Below are positions 11,501 to 20,839 of a stretch of DNA of 64,000 nucleotides, one piece after another (within the stretch, counting starts at the first letter, position 1; every line of letters starts with the position of its first letter). Location: contig NW_026251716.1 of the NCBI RefSeq assembly GCF_025024155.1, positions 496,001-560,000 on the forward strand, given 5' to 3'. The position numbers and the translations under genes are program-made. Under the pieces are notes generated by a model that had not been told where the DNA came from, made no database searches, and saw nothing but the letters and a program-made list of their open reading frames with translations. The stretch comes from Gamsiella multidivaricata (lineage: Eukaryota > Mortierellomycota > Mortierellomycetes > Mortierellales > Mortierellaceae).

Positions 11501-13392
11501 ATCAAATTCTGCAAAGCAACAAAGAAGATGCAAGAAGGGACATGATTCCATTTGTCTCATATGTTGTTCACCAGTTCTTTAAGAAGATGCAGGAGTACCC
11601 ACTTTTAATCGCCGAAGTATTCTTTCCGAAAACGAGCAAAAATTGTCTGGAAATCAACGTTGGCAGGGACGAGCTCGAGAGAGAGAAGCTTGTGATATCC
11701 GAAAAGAAGGAGAAGAGGTGGGAACCGCAACTCCTTGGCTTGAAAAGCATCTAAAGGCTCTGCAATACTGGATTCGCTATTGACGTCTTGCATGCCCCTA
11801 TTCCTGTTCTTTAGGCTAATGTCAACCGAACTTGAAGTAGATCCCAACCGACCAGAGTCGGAGCAAATCAAGATCGCAATTATGGCACTGCTAGATGAAG
11901 ATGAGGGAGACCTTGTCGAGTGGACCATCGAGGTGAGGGAGCCGCCCTTGCAATTGAATGGCTTGTTTTCCTCTGACTTTGGAAGTTTTTTGCTGCGAAA
12001 GTCAATGTTCAAACTTTTATCTATCTTCATTGTATCCTTGTAGATCCTCAAAAGTGCGGTGGAAAAGAGACAGCTGATGCAGTTCCGTTCTGAGAACGAA
12101 CTGACAGAGAATCCTGACCTGATGTACTCTGTCGAAAACGTGGAGGACATTCGTATGTAATTGTTAATATTACAATTCTGATGTCGACCAAACAAAGATT
12201 GTCTTATTAACAGCCTCTGTTTTGTTTATTTAATTTAATGTATAGCTGTTATTGCGAATAACCCAGCAAGACAAGAAGCACTCCGCCTTAAACCTCGCTT
12301 CCGTCTCTTGTTCAAATTGATCAAGATTGTCAAGGAGGAAGGTACGCTTGTGCGGCCTCGCATTCTTTGAAAGCAGGCTACATTATGCGCATAGTAATGC
12401 TATGAAGCCAATACTTTGCTAATTACATGCGATCTATTTTGACTTTATCAGAGATGAATTCTGTGCAATACAAGATCCCCAAGGACCTGCCGACAGATAC
12501 AATCGCAGAGTACCATGATCTAATTGAGTCCATTTACAAGGACGAAGAGAACTATGAGCAGTACGACTACTCTGACCTTATCAAGAAGATCAACAAGCCA
12601 AAGAAGTCAAATACAGGAAGACATGGTGCGGGAGTACGCCAGAATGCCGAGAAGGAGATGCCCGTTTATCATTCTGCAGAATATATTATCGACTCTGAAG
12701 ATGAAGACGAAGCCTACTTTGATGCGGAAAAGAAGCTGAGAGAGCGAATCAATATCGATTTCGCACAGGCGGAGGAACGGCAGCGCCGATTGGAGATGGA
12801 AAACGTGCGAAACAAGAGCCAGAAACAAAAGAGTATGTTGATAAAGAGGTCTGGCGGACGAAAGGTCATGTCTCTGATGGACGAGGAAGATGAAGATGGA
12901 AATGACGATGGGAAAGCGCGACCTCCGCCCAAGACTGCGAGCGACGTGGAAAGCGACTCTGATACTAATGATGACTCTGACTTGAGATTGATCCCCAAGG
13001 GCGCGGGAGATGTGGGGAGCGAGCCTGAGAGCGATAACGACGAGAGTGATAATCCTGCTGGATCATCACGGGCTGCTGTGCCTCGGCAACAGTACTCGAG
13101 TCAGCGCAGGACTATACGGCTGGAAACTAATGACAGTGATAATGGTGGTGATGATGAAAAAAGTGCCGATCCCGGTGCTGCATATAGTGATGATGTGGAT
13201 AAACAAGCCACGTTGCCGTTGTCGCCAACGGGGCCATTATCATTGACTCAACGCCTGGCAGCACAGACATCTCGCAGTAAGAGGAGGATCATTTTGGATG
13301 ACTCGGACGACGAGGATGCGCATCAGAGCGACCTGGGCAGCCAGGGGTCCGAGGATGGACCTGCGAAAAAGAAGTTTGCATTTGAAGAGTGA
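8140..13392 (+). CDS. Timeless/Tof1/Swi1 replication fork protection protein
   Basis: Nuclear fork-protection factor that, with a Tipin/Csm3 partner, couples helicase to polymerase and mediates checkpoint signalling and fork pausing. I place 17 exons: 8140-8260, 8373-8543, 8667-8998, 9100-9267, 9378-9503, 9615-9719, 9803-9893, 10015-10310, 10420-10464, 10562-10707, 10818-10951, 11054-11241, 11335-11717, 11815-11932, 12044-12152, 12246-12341 and 12452-13392. They sum to 1189 aa, near human TIMELESS (about 1200). Evidence: the N-terminal Timeless domain with CIELIVPMTWPIDY (residue about 98), DRFGTT, KSYMFIRKKRAIARR, and a C-terminal block NSVQYKIPKDLPTDTI. The tail is acidic and Ser-rich, typical for the family. 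The end of exon 8 is the least certain boundary. Convergent with the F-box gene, 106 bp apart. Confidence 0.93.
8557..8597. repeat. T30-A11 homopolymer pair in a Timeless intron
   Basis: About 30 T followed by 11 A lie in the second intron, between donor 8544 and acceptor 8666. It can form a perfect A/T hairpin and is likely to vary in length or be mis-sequenced. Confidence 0.9.
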
Positions 13393-13498
13393 ATCCAAAT
13401 AAATACCTGTACAATTATCAAGCAAATGTCGTTGTATTCATTTGAAGAACGGGGTTTATTATATATACATCCAAAAATAAGAGGCATGCGTTCAGTGC
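13393..13498. terminator. Shared 3' region of two convergent genes
   Basis: AATAAA at 13398-13403 serves the plus-strand Timeless gene, and TTTATT at 13455-13460 is an AATAAA on the minus strand for the F-box gene. Only 106 bp separate the stop codons, so the two transcripts probably overlap or terminate within this short AT-rich segment. Confidence 0.55.
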
Positions 13499-16264
13499 TC
13501 ACTCGTCCCAGCTTCGCCCGAGGAGATCACCTAGGCTGTTCTCGTCCTCAAGACTCTTTTGCCAGCCACTGAGAGTGCCTTGCATGATCCGTTCGATATC
13601 CCTCTCCGAAATTCCAAGTGCATCGCCCATGGTGATACAACCCAATTTCCCGCTGGTATTTCTCAACTTTGCTAGATACAAGAGTGACTGGCTAGTGATC
13701 CCAGAGCAGCCGATGATGGTCAAGCAGACAAGGGACTTTGCGGTCTCGGAAAGGGATTCGATCGCGGTGTTGGAGACGGTAGGGATGTAGGATAAATCTA
13801 GGAGCTGAAGTTTCGGACAGGACTCGCAGAGATGTGCAATGGAGCGGTCAGATATAGGCTTTCCTTGACCGTCTTTATCCCTGTTGGCGTCGTCCTTGAC
13901 ATCATCATCCTTGTTTGAGCTGGGGTCCTTGATTGCGTCCTGCTGCATTTGTTGTTGTTGTTGTTGTTGTTGTTGCCGCTGCTGCGCTGAATATTGTGGT
14001 TGTTGCTGATACTGCTGCGCTTCTCGATACGTCTCATCGGTGGTCGTATTACTAAGACTCTCCATATCCGAGCCTTGCTCAGTTGCGCCATCGTCTGTGC
14101 TGTTGCTGTTGTCGCTGCCGTCACCGCTGGTACTGATGGTATTACCGTCTTCCCCCGAGCTGGCATTATCACTGCCGTTTGGATGACATCTCGCCAGATT
14201 GAGCCACCCTAGATCCGTGCACCGATCTGCTAAGTAAAGGAGACACTCCTCCGTCAGGTCTCCGGACCGTGCGAGATCCAACCATTGAACACGAGGACAG
14301 CACTCTGCAAGTGTCAATACCGACTGCGCAGAGATGTTCTCACACTCAGATACCCGCAGTTGTGTGAGGCGTACGCCGCACTGTCTCAAAAGTGGGATAA
14401 GGCCGACGTTCGAGATTTGAAAGCATCCCGCAAAATCCAGCGATTCGAAGCGAGGGCCACGAGAGGATGTACTAACGCTGCTGTCACTGGCGGAATTGAC
14501 GAGGTTCAAGAGCCCGGTATCCGTGATCTGAAAGCATCCGGCCATGTGCAGCGAGACCAAGGTGTCCCGGGCTACGCACTTGGATTCTCGGATTAGGCGT
14601 AATCCTGTATCAGTAATTCCCTGACAATCCGAGAGAGTCAAGCGACAGAGGCCTGGGCAGGAGTCAAGGATCGTCTGCAGTGTTCTGTCTGTGACAAACT
14701 CGCGTCTTGATCTGAACCGTTCTGGTTCTTTGGGCTCTCCTCTTCTGCCTTGGTTTTGCGGATAAGAGAAAACCGAGAAAAGTGTGGAAAAGAACCCTGG
14801 ACAGGCTGTCCGACCATCCTCCTGCGGTTGCAGTTGCAATTGCTGCTGCTGCTGCTGCTGCTGCTGTTGTTGTTGATAATGAAGAAGAAGTGCATATGCA
14901 TGTGTGCGAGGATAAAGTGGCCGTGGTCTTGAAGTAGCTGTTGCAGGATGATAGACGGGCGAGTGCGAGCTGGACTTTTGTGAAAAAACTGTTTCCTGCT
15001 GTAGATTGATCTCTTGAATCCATTGTCCACAGGACAATAGTGGGAGGGATGCAGGTAATCCGTCAGAGGGTCGTATCTCCGCAAGTCTCAGGCGGGTCTT
15101 CCTGGCAGCCTGCTGTCGACGCACACGTGCCACGGTGCTCGAAAAGAGTGCTGGTCGCTGGCAGTAGGAGCTGCTGGGTTCCAGTGCCTTCTCTGAGCGG
15201 TGGACAAGCGAGTGCAGGTAGTCGAATCCTGAGACCAATTTCATCAAAGATGTCTCTTCGTCGGAGGGGTAATAGTCTAGATCACTCTCTGCGAAATCTT
15301 CTTCGTGTGTGTGGTCTTTATGCACCTGGGTCTCCTGCTGCGAGGGGCGCTCATTGCCCTCATCATCATTGTTGTCGTCCTGCTCTTCTTGGTCACTCTC
15401 TTGCTCGCTCCACCTCCTCCTCCTTGGCTGTATATGCTCTCGTTCAATCCTGCTGCCATGGCTGCGTTGTCTCCATTGTCTGATCGCATGGATACGTCGC
15501 GCACGCTCTCGTCTCTTCCAGGTGAGCCATTGATCAAGTTCCTGCCGATCGGAATCGTGAATCTGTCCTAATGCCATGGCCGAGATAATGTCGTCCCGTG
15601 AGAGTTGCTGAGATCGTTGCAAGAGCTGGCGCTGTGCATATGGTATCCGAATTTTCGTCGTGTCGGCGGTGGGATAATCGTACACATCGGTCTGGTTCTG
15701 ATCTGTTTTTGAATCGTGATTCTGCGTGAAACAGAGGGGATGAAAGCGTGACCAGTGCTTTGACCAGAGCACTCGTGGAGCTTTCCAGATCTTGGGACCT
15801 AAGAGTCCGTGCCACGATCGACAGACGAGCATACAGCGCATTAAGGTCCGAGGGCGCGCTGAAAGATGGTCGAATACGAGGATAAGGATTTCAGGCGGTA
15901 ATATATCGTGGATCGATCTCGGCACTGAATAAATCGGCAGAAGAGCGGCGATCGACGTAGATGGTCCTTTCTCTGTGTCTTCCTCTTGCGTTGTGTGCTC
16001 CTGGTGCGTGTCATCACTCTCCCTCGTGTCGTCCAGTGGTGAAAGTCCCTTTCCCTCGACGGGCTTTTGCTGTTGTTGCTGTGCTGTTGCTGCTGAGGAC
16101 AGTTTGCGATAGAGGGCCGCGGTGATGCGTTGAGGATCGTTCCATCGGGAGAAGCACAGTCGGTGAAGGAGATAGAGAGTGTAGAGGAGCAGACCCTGGG
16201 CGGCGGTGACATCCAAGAGCATGACAACGGCGGCGGCGGCGGCGGCAGCGGTAGTGGTCGACAT
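13499..16264 (-). CDS. F-box / leucine-rich-repeat protein, single exon
   Basis: A 921-aa intronless protein, likely a substrate receptor of an SCF ubiquitin ligase. Residues 1-40 carry an Ala tract and a hydrophobic stretch (GLLLYTLYLLHRLCF) that could be a membrane anchor. The F-box spans about 119-167 (ILPPEILILVFDHL, then CMLVCRSWHGLLGPKIW). A long charged, Gln-rich linker follows. Cys-containing AMN1/GRR1-type LRRs cover the last third, with LTLSDCQGITDTGLRLI, LHMAGCFQITDTGLLNL, LDFAGCFQISNVGLIPL, and a final pair LLDLSYIPTVSNTAIESL and LTIIGCSGITSQSLLYLA. A low-complexity Ser/Asn/Gln insertion encoded by a TTG/CTG run (13945-13977) splits the LRR array. A second CTG run encodes polyQ near 14840-14875. 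Start chosen as the first in-frame ATG. Substrate unknown. Confidence 0.85.
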   Translation of the reverse strand: MSTTTAAAAAAAVVMLLDVTAAQGLLLYTLYLLHRLCFSRWNDPQRITAALYRKLSSAATAQQQQQKPVEGKGLSPLDDTRESDDTHQEHTTQEEDTEKGPSTSIAALLPIYSVPRSIHDILPPEILILVFDHLSARPRTLMRCMLVCRSWHGLLGPKIWKAPRVLWSKHWSRFHPLCFTQNHDSKTDQNQTDVYDYPTADTTKIRIPYAQRQLLQRSQQLSRDDIISAMALGQIHDSDRQELDQWLTWKRRERARRIHAIRQWRQRSHGSRIEREHIQPRRRRWSEQESDQEEQDDNNDDEGNERPSQQETQVHKDHTHEEDFAESDLDYYPSDEETSLMKLVSGFDYLHSLVHRSEKALEPSSSYCQRPALFSSTVARVRRQQAARKTRLRLAEIRPSDGLPASLPLLSCGQWIQEINLQQETVFSQKSSSHSPVYHPATATSRPRPLYPRTHAYALLLHYQQQQQQQQQQQQLQLQPQEDGRTACPGFFSTLFSVFSYPQNQGRRGEPKEPERFRSRREFVTDRTLQTILDSCPGLCRLTLSDCQGITDTGLRLIRESKCVARDTLVSLHMAGCFQITDTGLLNLVNSASDSSVSTSSRGPRFESLDFAGCFQISNVGLIPLLRQCGVRLTQLRVSECENISAQSVLTLAECCPRVQWLDLARSGDLTEECLLYLADRCTDLGWLNLARCHPNGSDNASSGEDGNTISTSGDGSDNSNSTDDGATEQGSDMESLSNTTTDETYREAQQYQQQPQYSAQQRQQQQQQQQQMQQDAIKDPSSNKDDDVKDDANRDKDGQGKPISDRSIAHLCESCPKLQLLDLSYIPTVSNTAIESLSETAKSLVCLTIIGCSGITSQSLLYLAKLRNTSGKLGCITMGDALGISERDIERIMQGTLSGWQKSLEDENSLGDLLGRSWDE

Positions 16265-17300
16265 GTAGCTGGAGTCCTGTTGCAGTAGTCGCTGTGTGAG
16301 CGCGTGGGAAGAAGAAAGAGAAGAAGAAATAGAAGAAGGAGGAGGATTATTGTTGACTTGGAAACGGAGAGGAAAAAGAGGTTCTCAATTGCGATGACAC
16401 GAGAGCAGAGTCAAAGTGGTGGGGGGGGGGGGGGGGGGGGGGGGGGGGATGTTCTGCCGCGAAAAAGAGAAGGACGCTTGAGTCCGAATGCGGATTGGCC
16501 CTGTCTGAGACATTTTTCCGTCTTTCTATTCGCACTCCACACCCCACACCCGCCCATTCACATCCCCTGTCTCGGGGGGGAAAGAGACTGCTCGTCTCCC
16601 ACTTGGTGGCAAAACAATCGACATCCCTCCCAACTGCTGCTGCTCCCATCCAGGCACATCTCCAGGCACACCTGCAGAAGAAGCACACGATGATGTCAAC
16701 AAAGCAGCGCATGCGCTTGTGAGCAGCTGGAATTCAAAAAAAATAAATGCGCAGCCGCCATCTCACGTTGTGGGCAAAGACCGCATCCTCAAGGGTGAAA
16801 TGTTCATCCTCGGAAGCAAACTTAGAATAAATATGCGCATCCCATGCGCATCCCATGCGCAAAGAGTGTAAACAAACCAGCGGACTAAAGTCACTGACTT
16901 GCCAAACATGGCTCGATACTAATTTGGTTTGTATATCGAAAAGGAGAAGACACGATGTATGCAAAGCGATCAGGTTTCGCATTGGTTTATTTCCATTAGA
17001 CGATGCATTATAGCCAGATCGCATCTTGGACCGAGCATAGAAAGAGGCTGTGGCTTTGACTCTGGTTAGAGTTGTGCCTGTGCCTAGAAAGGGGAGGTTT
17101 TTTTGGGGGGTTCTTGACCGAGCAAGAGTTGGAGGTAAGAACTCCATTTGGAAATGAAGAAGGAAGATTGCAATATAGCTTTCTTGGCTACTGTACTTGA
17201 CAATTCGGGTAATAAAATAAGGCAGAAGCAGACGCCGCAGAGCCAGTCCCTGTTTGAGGAGCCAATTGACACCTTTTGTCTCCGTAGATTCATAGGGACA
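16265..17300. other. Upstream region of the F-box gene and gene-free interval
   Basis: The region immediately upstream of the minus-strand F-box gene is purine-rich on the plus strand and contains a 28-bp G run at 16421-16448. Further right there is a CACACCCCACACCC stretch and a tandem repeat of ATGCGCATCCC near 16835-16858. ORFs in both directions are open by composition only, and I see no gene I can support. Confidence 0.5.
16421..16448. repeat. G28 homopolymer upstream of the F-box gene
   Basis: Twenty-eight consecutive G on the plus strand (C on the F-box gene's sense strand), about 157 bp upstream of its start codon. It could form intermolecular or stacked G-quadruplexes on the template strand, and it is a likely length-polymorphic site. 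Confidence 0.95.
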
Positions 17301-17304
17301 ACAG

Positions 17305-17658
17305 CTAACCACCCACTTCAGTATAAACAAAGATCTTTACTGTGGCTTGCCCCTCATTGACGGCCCAAACGGGTTGCGAACCCTCTTGAATTAAAGCTCT
17401 CAGTTTGTCGATGGGGTTTTCAGGTGCATCACGCTCGACCGGGTATTGGACTACTCGCGATCAAGTCTTTCCGCCGAAGGTTGCGCTCTCCACTCCTCCA
17501 AAATGAAATCTCCAGATAAAAAGTGACCGGCGAAATTCGAGGATACTCCTTGCGGAGCTGGGCCTTTAGATGTAATGGCACACTTCCAGTGGGAGGCCTC
17601 AGTAATCGGAAGGCCACCCCTGGGGTTTTACTTCTACGAGTATGTATAAGTTAGACAT
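17305..17658 (-). pseudogene. Frameshifted small gene of unknown function (about 117 aa)
   Basis: Read on the minus strand, the ATG at 17658 gives MSNLYILVEVKPQG. After a one-base slip at a C4/G4 run (about 17620) the frame continues GLPITEASHWKCAITSKGP through SGDFILEEWRAQPSAERL. After a second slip near 17455 it continues QYPVERDAPENPIDKL, then QPVWAVNEGQATVKIF, and ends TEVGG-stop at 17305. The three segments read as one coherent polar protein with no gaps. TATAAAAG lies about 15-25 bp upstream of the ATG. Either this is a recent pseudogene or the assembly has two indels. I do not recognise the family. Identity as a protein-coding relic is inferred from composition and continuity only. Confidence 0.45.
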
Positions 17659-20600
17659 AGCTTTTAAGGCTCTTTTATAGTAAGTGATTCGACTCTGCTC
17701 CAACACAGCTATCCTTCTTTATTATTCAGGAATATAAAGACGAAGGAGAATAGCAATGACAATAAAAGACAAGCGAGTGAAAGCTGTAAGCAGGTAGATA
17801 GAGTACTTATTCATTACAAGTCCGTGCCTCGTTCGAATCGTGTCTCTATTGCTTAGGTGCTGTGCACAGCAAACGCACACGTTTCTGTTTCTAATAGAGA
17901 AAATCAAAATTTAACGTTTAACGACTTGTCAAAGAACTTCAGTGGCTCTCAACACCACATTGTGCATTCCGTGTAGCATGTATAGAGCTGGATCCCTCTT
18001 GATCCGGATGCAGTGGATAGTAAGCGGTATAAACATCAACTGAATTGGTTCGCACACTACTACAGCTGGCGGCAATAAAGAGAGCTAAAATTGTCAGGTA
18101 CATTGCTCAAATGTTCCTGATTAGCTAGCGGTAGAGAGATAACCAGATGAACTTCTACTTCAAAACTTAGGATAAAAGACATTGGTCATAATGTATACTG
18201 CTGAAAATCGTCGAGGTACTTGGTGAGTGTACGAACTGCGCCGATGGCAGATTGCCCGCTTCACCACCGTATTCACCGCTAGCCCCAGCTAATCGCCAAC
18301 GAGCCTCAGCTATTAACCAGTTATCCCTAACTGCCCGTCCGCGTACCCACATCCGGGTAGCTTGTTCTTACTAATGGACTTTTCTGGAGGAGTGAATAAT
18401 GGCGCGGCGATACCTGGACGGCCGAGACCATCATATAGTCCCGCAGGTGATAGCAATGGATCTGTGCAGGGCAAGTCGATCAGTCTCAAACACTCAAATG
18501 GAGAAGCGTAGGGTGTGCGCAATACAGATAGTATAGTTAACGTGACTTGAATGGTCAGAAGACGGTGAGCGACAAGAGGATATGTATTATGAAGTTATAA
18601 GGAGACTTAGTGCCAAATGTTCAAAGGAACCTAGCTGAAGTTCATTTTGCTAGTGCCGAGGCCGGGATGGTATAAAAGAATAGGACGGAAAATGAATGGG
18701 ATGGACAAGAACAGGAGGCAAGTGCGTGCATGTCCAATACGTAATTCGTGCGTGCTTCGAGTAATTCGATGCGTCCGTGGTTCGAATGTTGTGCACAGCT
18801 TGTGATCGGCCATGTTGTACTCCCTTGCGGTTAACTATCCCATTGTGGCGGAAGATAAGGTTTTCTTGCGGTTACACGGACGAATGACGCCCTGGTAAGC
18901 ATAGGTCGCGACTTTTTTTGAGTCAAACAGGAGCTAGACAAATGGTTGCTGACTATGAGCTTTTTTTTTTCTTTTCCTTCTTCTGGAAAGTACTTTTTGG
19001 GAACTTGTCCAACTAATTCATTGCATTGTGCATGGTGCATGGTGCGAGGGGTTGCCTACAATTCAGACACGGACCCATACTTCTTCCATGATAAAATTAT
19101 TCCATTGGCGTAATTAGTACTTGGTAGCGCATCATTTTTACATGGGGCTCCCTCCCGCGTCGTGTTTACCTCGTTTCATGCAAGTTCCCAGGTCTTTATG
19201 GACATGGACATGTACTTTAATCTTCATACCGGTGCTAATTTTTCTTTTTATCATTGCATTATGAGCCGTTACATCGCTTTAGTTAATGCGTCCGACCCCT
19301 AGACCCCCTTCGTTGTCCTGCATTAGTCGTGTGAGAAACGGTGCTTCTTCGCTCGTCGCGTGAGCATGTGTACGCATTTATGGGCCATGGAACCATTTGA
19401 TCTAAAAGAGCGTAGCTACAAAATTGAACAGTGCATAATGCAAAGAACAAAGCAATTGATTGGATGAAAGTGAAAAAGAGGCAAGCCAACTGGTCCACAA
19501 GATTCTGTTACCATTTCGTTTTGCGACGTCGATGGAAGTCTTCTATTATGAGCTTAGATGGGACGGGAGTATCGACTGGCCGATTCCCCTGGCACGTTGA
19601 GGCGACTAAGGCGGTCGGAAGTTTACCAATTCCGATCGAGTCTTCTGAGCTTGATCCCTGGTCTTTCCGTGGCCATCTTTTTAAAACGATAAGAGCATCT
19701 CCCACGACGAAGAAAAAACTGAACGAGATTTCGTCAGTAGAGCAGCTATCGAATAATCGATCTTTTACTGTTTCCTTCCTTCCCAACCGGACGGAACCAT
19801 AATAAAGTGGCACGCTCTAATGTATGTGGATACAATGTGCGGTGAAGCACGCCCTGACAGCAAGGTTTATTTTCCAGGGTACAGTATGTAGCATGTTTGT
19901 GAGAGCAACAAGGGTGAATGGGGGATAAACAGCATCACAGTAGACACGTAAACCTTAATTGGCGGAGTATAGCGAAGCGCGTGCGCACGTTGCAGCGATC
20001 GCGTACGTTGATTGGCTGGAAGTGCTTGTCCGCGATAGTAGATGTGGGCATTCCTTCGAACCCGCACGCAGCATGCTCGTCCAGTCACTCGACCGGATAG
20101 CAGCATTACTTGCCGCCTTGAGATATTTTCTCGCCTCGTCAACGACACATTGATGGAGCAAATGGTCCTCCGATGGACAGATTTGTGAAAGTAGTACGGT
20201 CAGTTTTGAGCAGATGCTACCAGTCGGCAATACCCAATGACAATTGCCTTTCTCTTACCGCTAACCAGCCAGTCCCTAATCGACGCCCTTTTAGTTCTAC
20301 CGGCCGCTCTGGACACGGTGCAAGAGACCATGTGTAGGGTACATTGTCCGTGGTAAATTGTGCAGCTAAAAAGGAGCGATCTAAAACGAAATCGTTGGGA
20401 AAAATGAAAGAGCGCCCAACGAACGAAGCGTTGATCCAAGATCAAATACGCTTCATGCTCCCTCGAGTGCTGCCAATGAACACAGCAAAATAGGCTTAAT
20501 ATAGCATACGGCGCATGAGTACAGTCTCCTATCCATAAGAAATGGGGAGCGAAATAAGGAAAGGCAACCGGGAGTACAATAGGACGAGAGAGGGGTTCAA

Positions 20601-20839
20601 GATTGTGGGTCCATTATGCCCATGGCCCTGTAGCGGTAGTAAAAGCCCTGAAATTCAGGCACACAGTAGAAAGGAGACTCACGCCACACGTAAGGGCTGA
20701 TATATGTGTGCTATGTAGCCCATCTTTTAGCGCCAATTCCTTCTCTCTTCCTCCTTTCCTTATTTCCCTCTTCTCCCATCGCTCGTCGTTGCCCCTTTTC
20801 CATCTAATCCTCTCCTCACCATCAAAAACAACATTAAGT
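17659..20839. other. Gene-poor interval with weak ORFs
   Basis: Over 3 kb without a gene I can assign. Weak candidates, all of unknown function: a plus-strand frame 19431-19802 (contains RFPWHVEATKAVGSLPIPI) and the opposite minus frame 19508-19813; a minus frame 19955-20230 of 91 codons (contains DEARKYLKAASNAAIRSS) opposed by a plus frame 19959-20153. In each pair both strands are open, so I cannot decide which, if any, is coding. Sites resembling tRNA T-loops (about 17830, 18785 and 20055) lack matching stems. The last 150 bp before 20840 is CT-rich and is the probable leader of the next gene. Confidence 0.4.

Noticed and set aside
17780..17870. tRNA-like TTCGAAT motif (also near 18785, 20055 and 58135)
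   Set aside because: The T-stems have mismatches and no matching acceptor stem or D-arm can be found upstream. No tRNA is supported in the window.
20603..20839. In-frame 79-codon extension upstream of the PH/LRR protein
   Set aside because: The segment is CT-rich leader-like sequence with hydrophobic low-complexity translation. The ATG at 20840 starts a typical disordered N-terminus.
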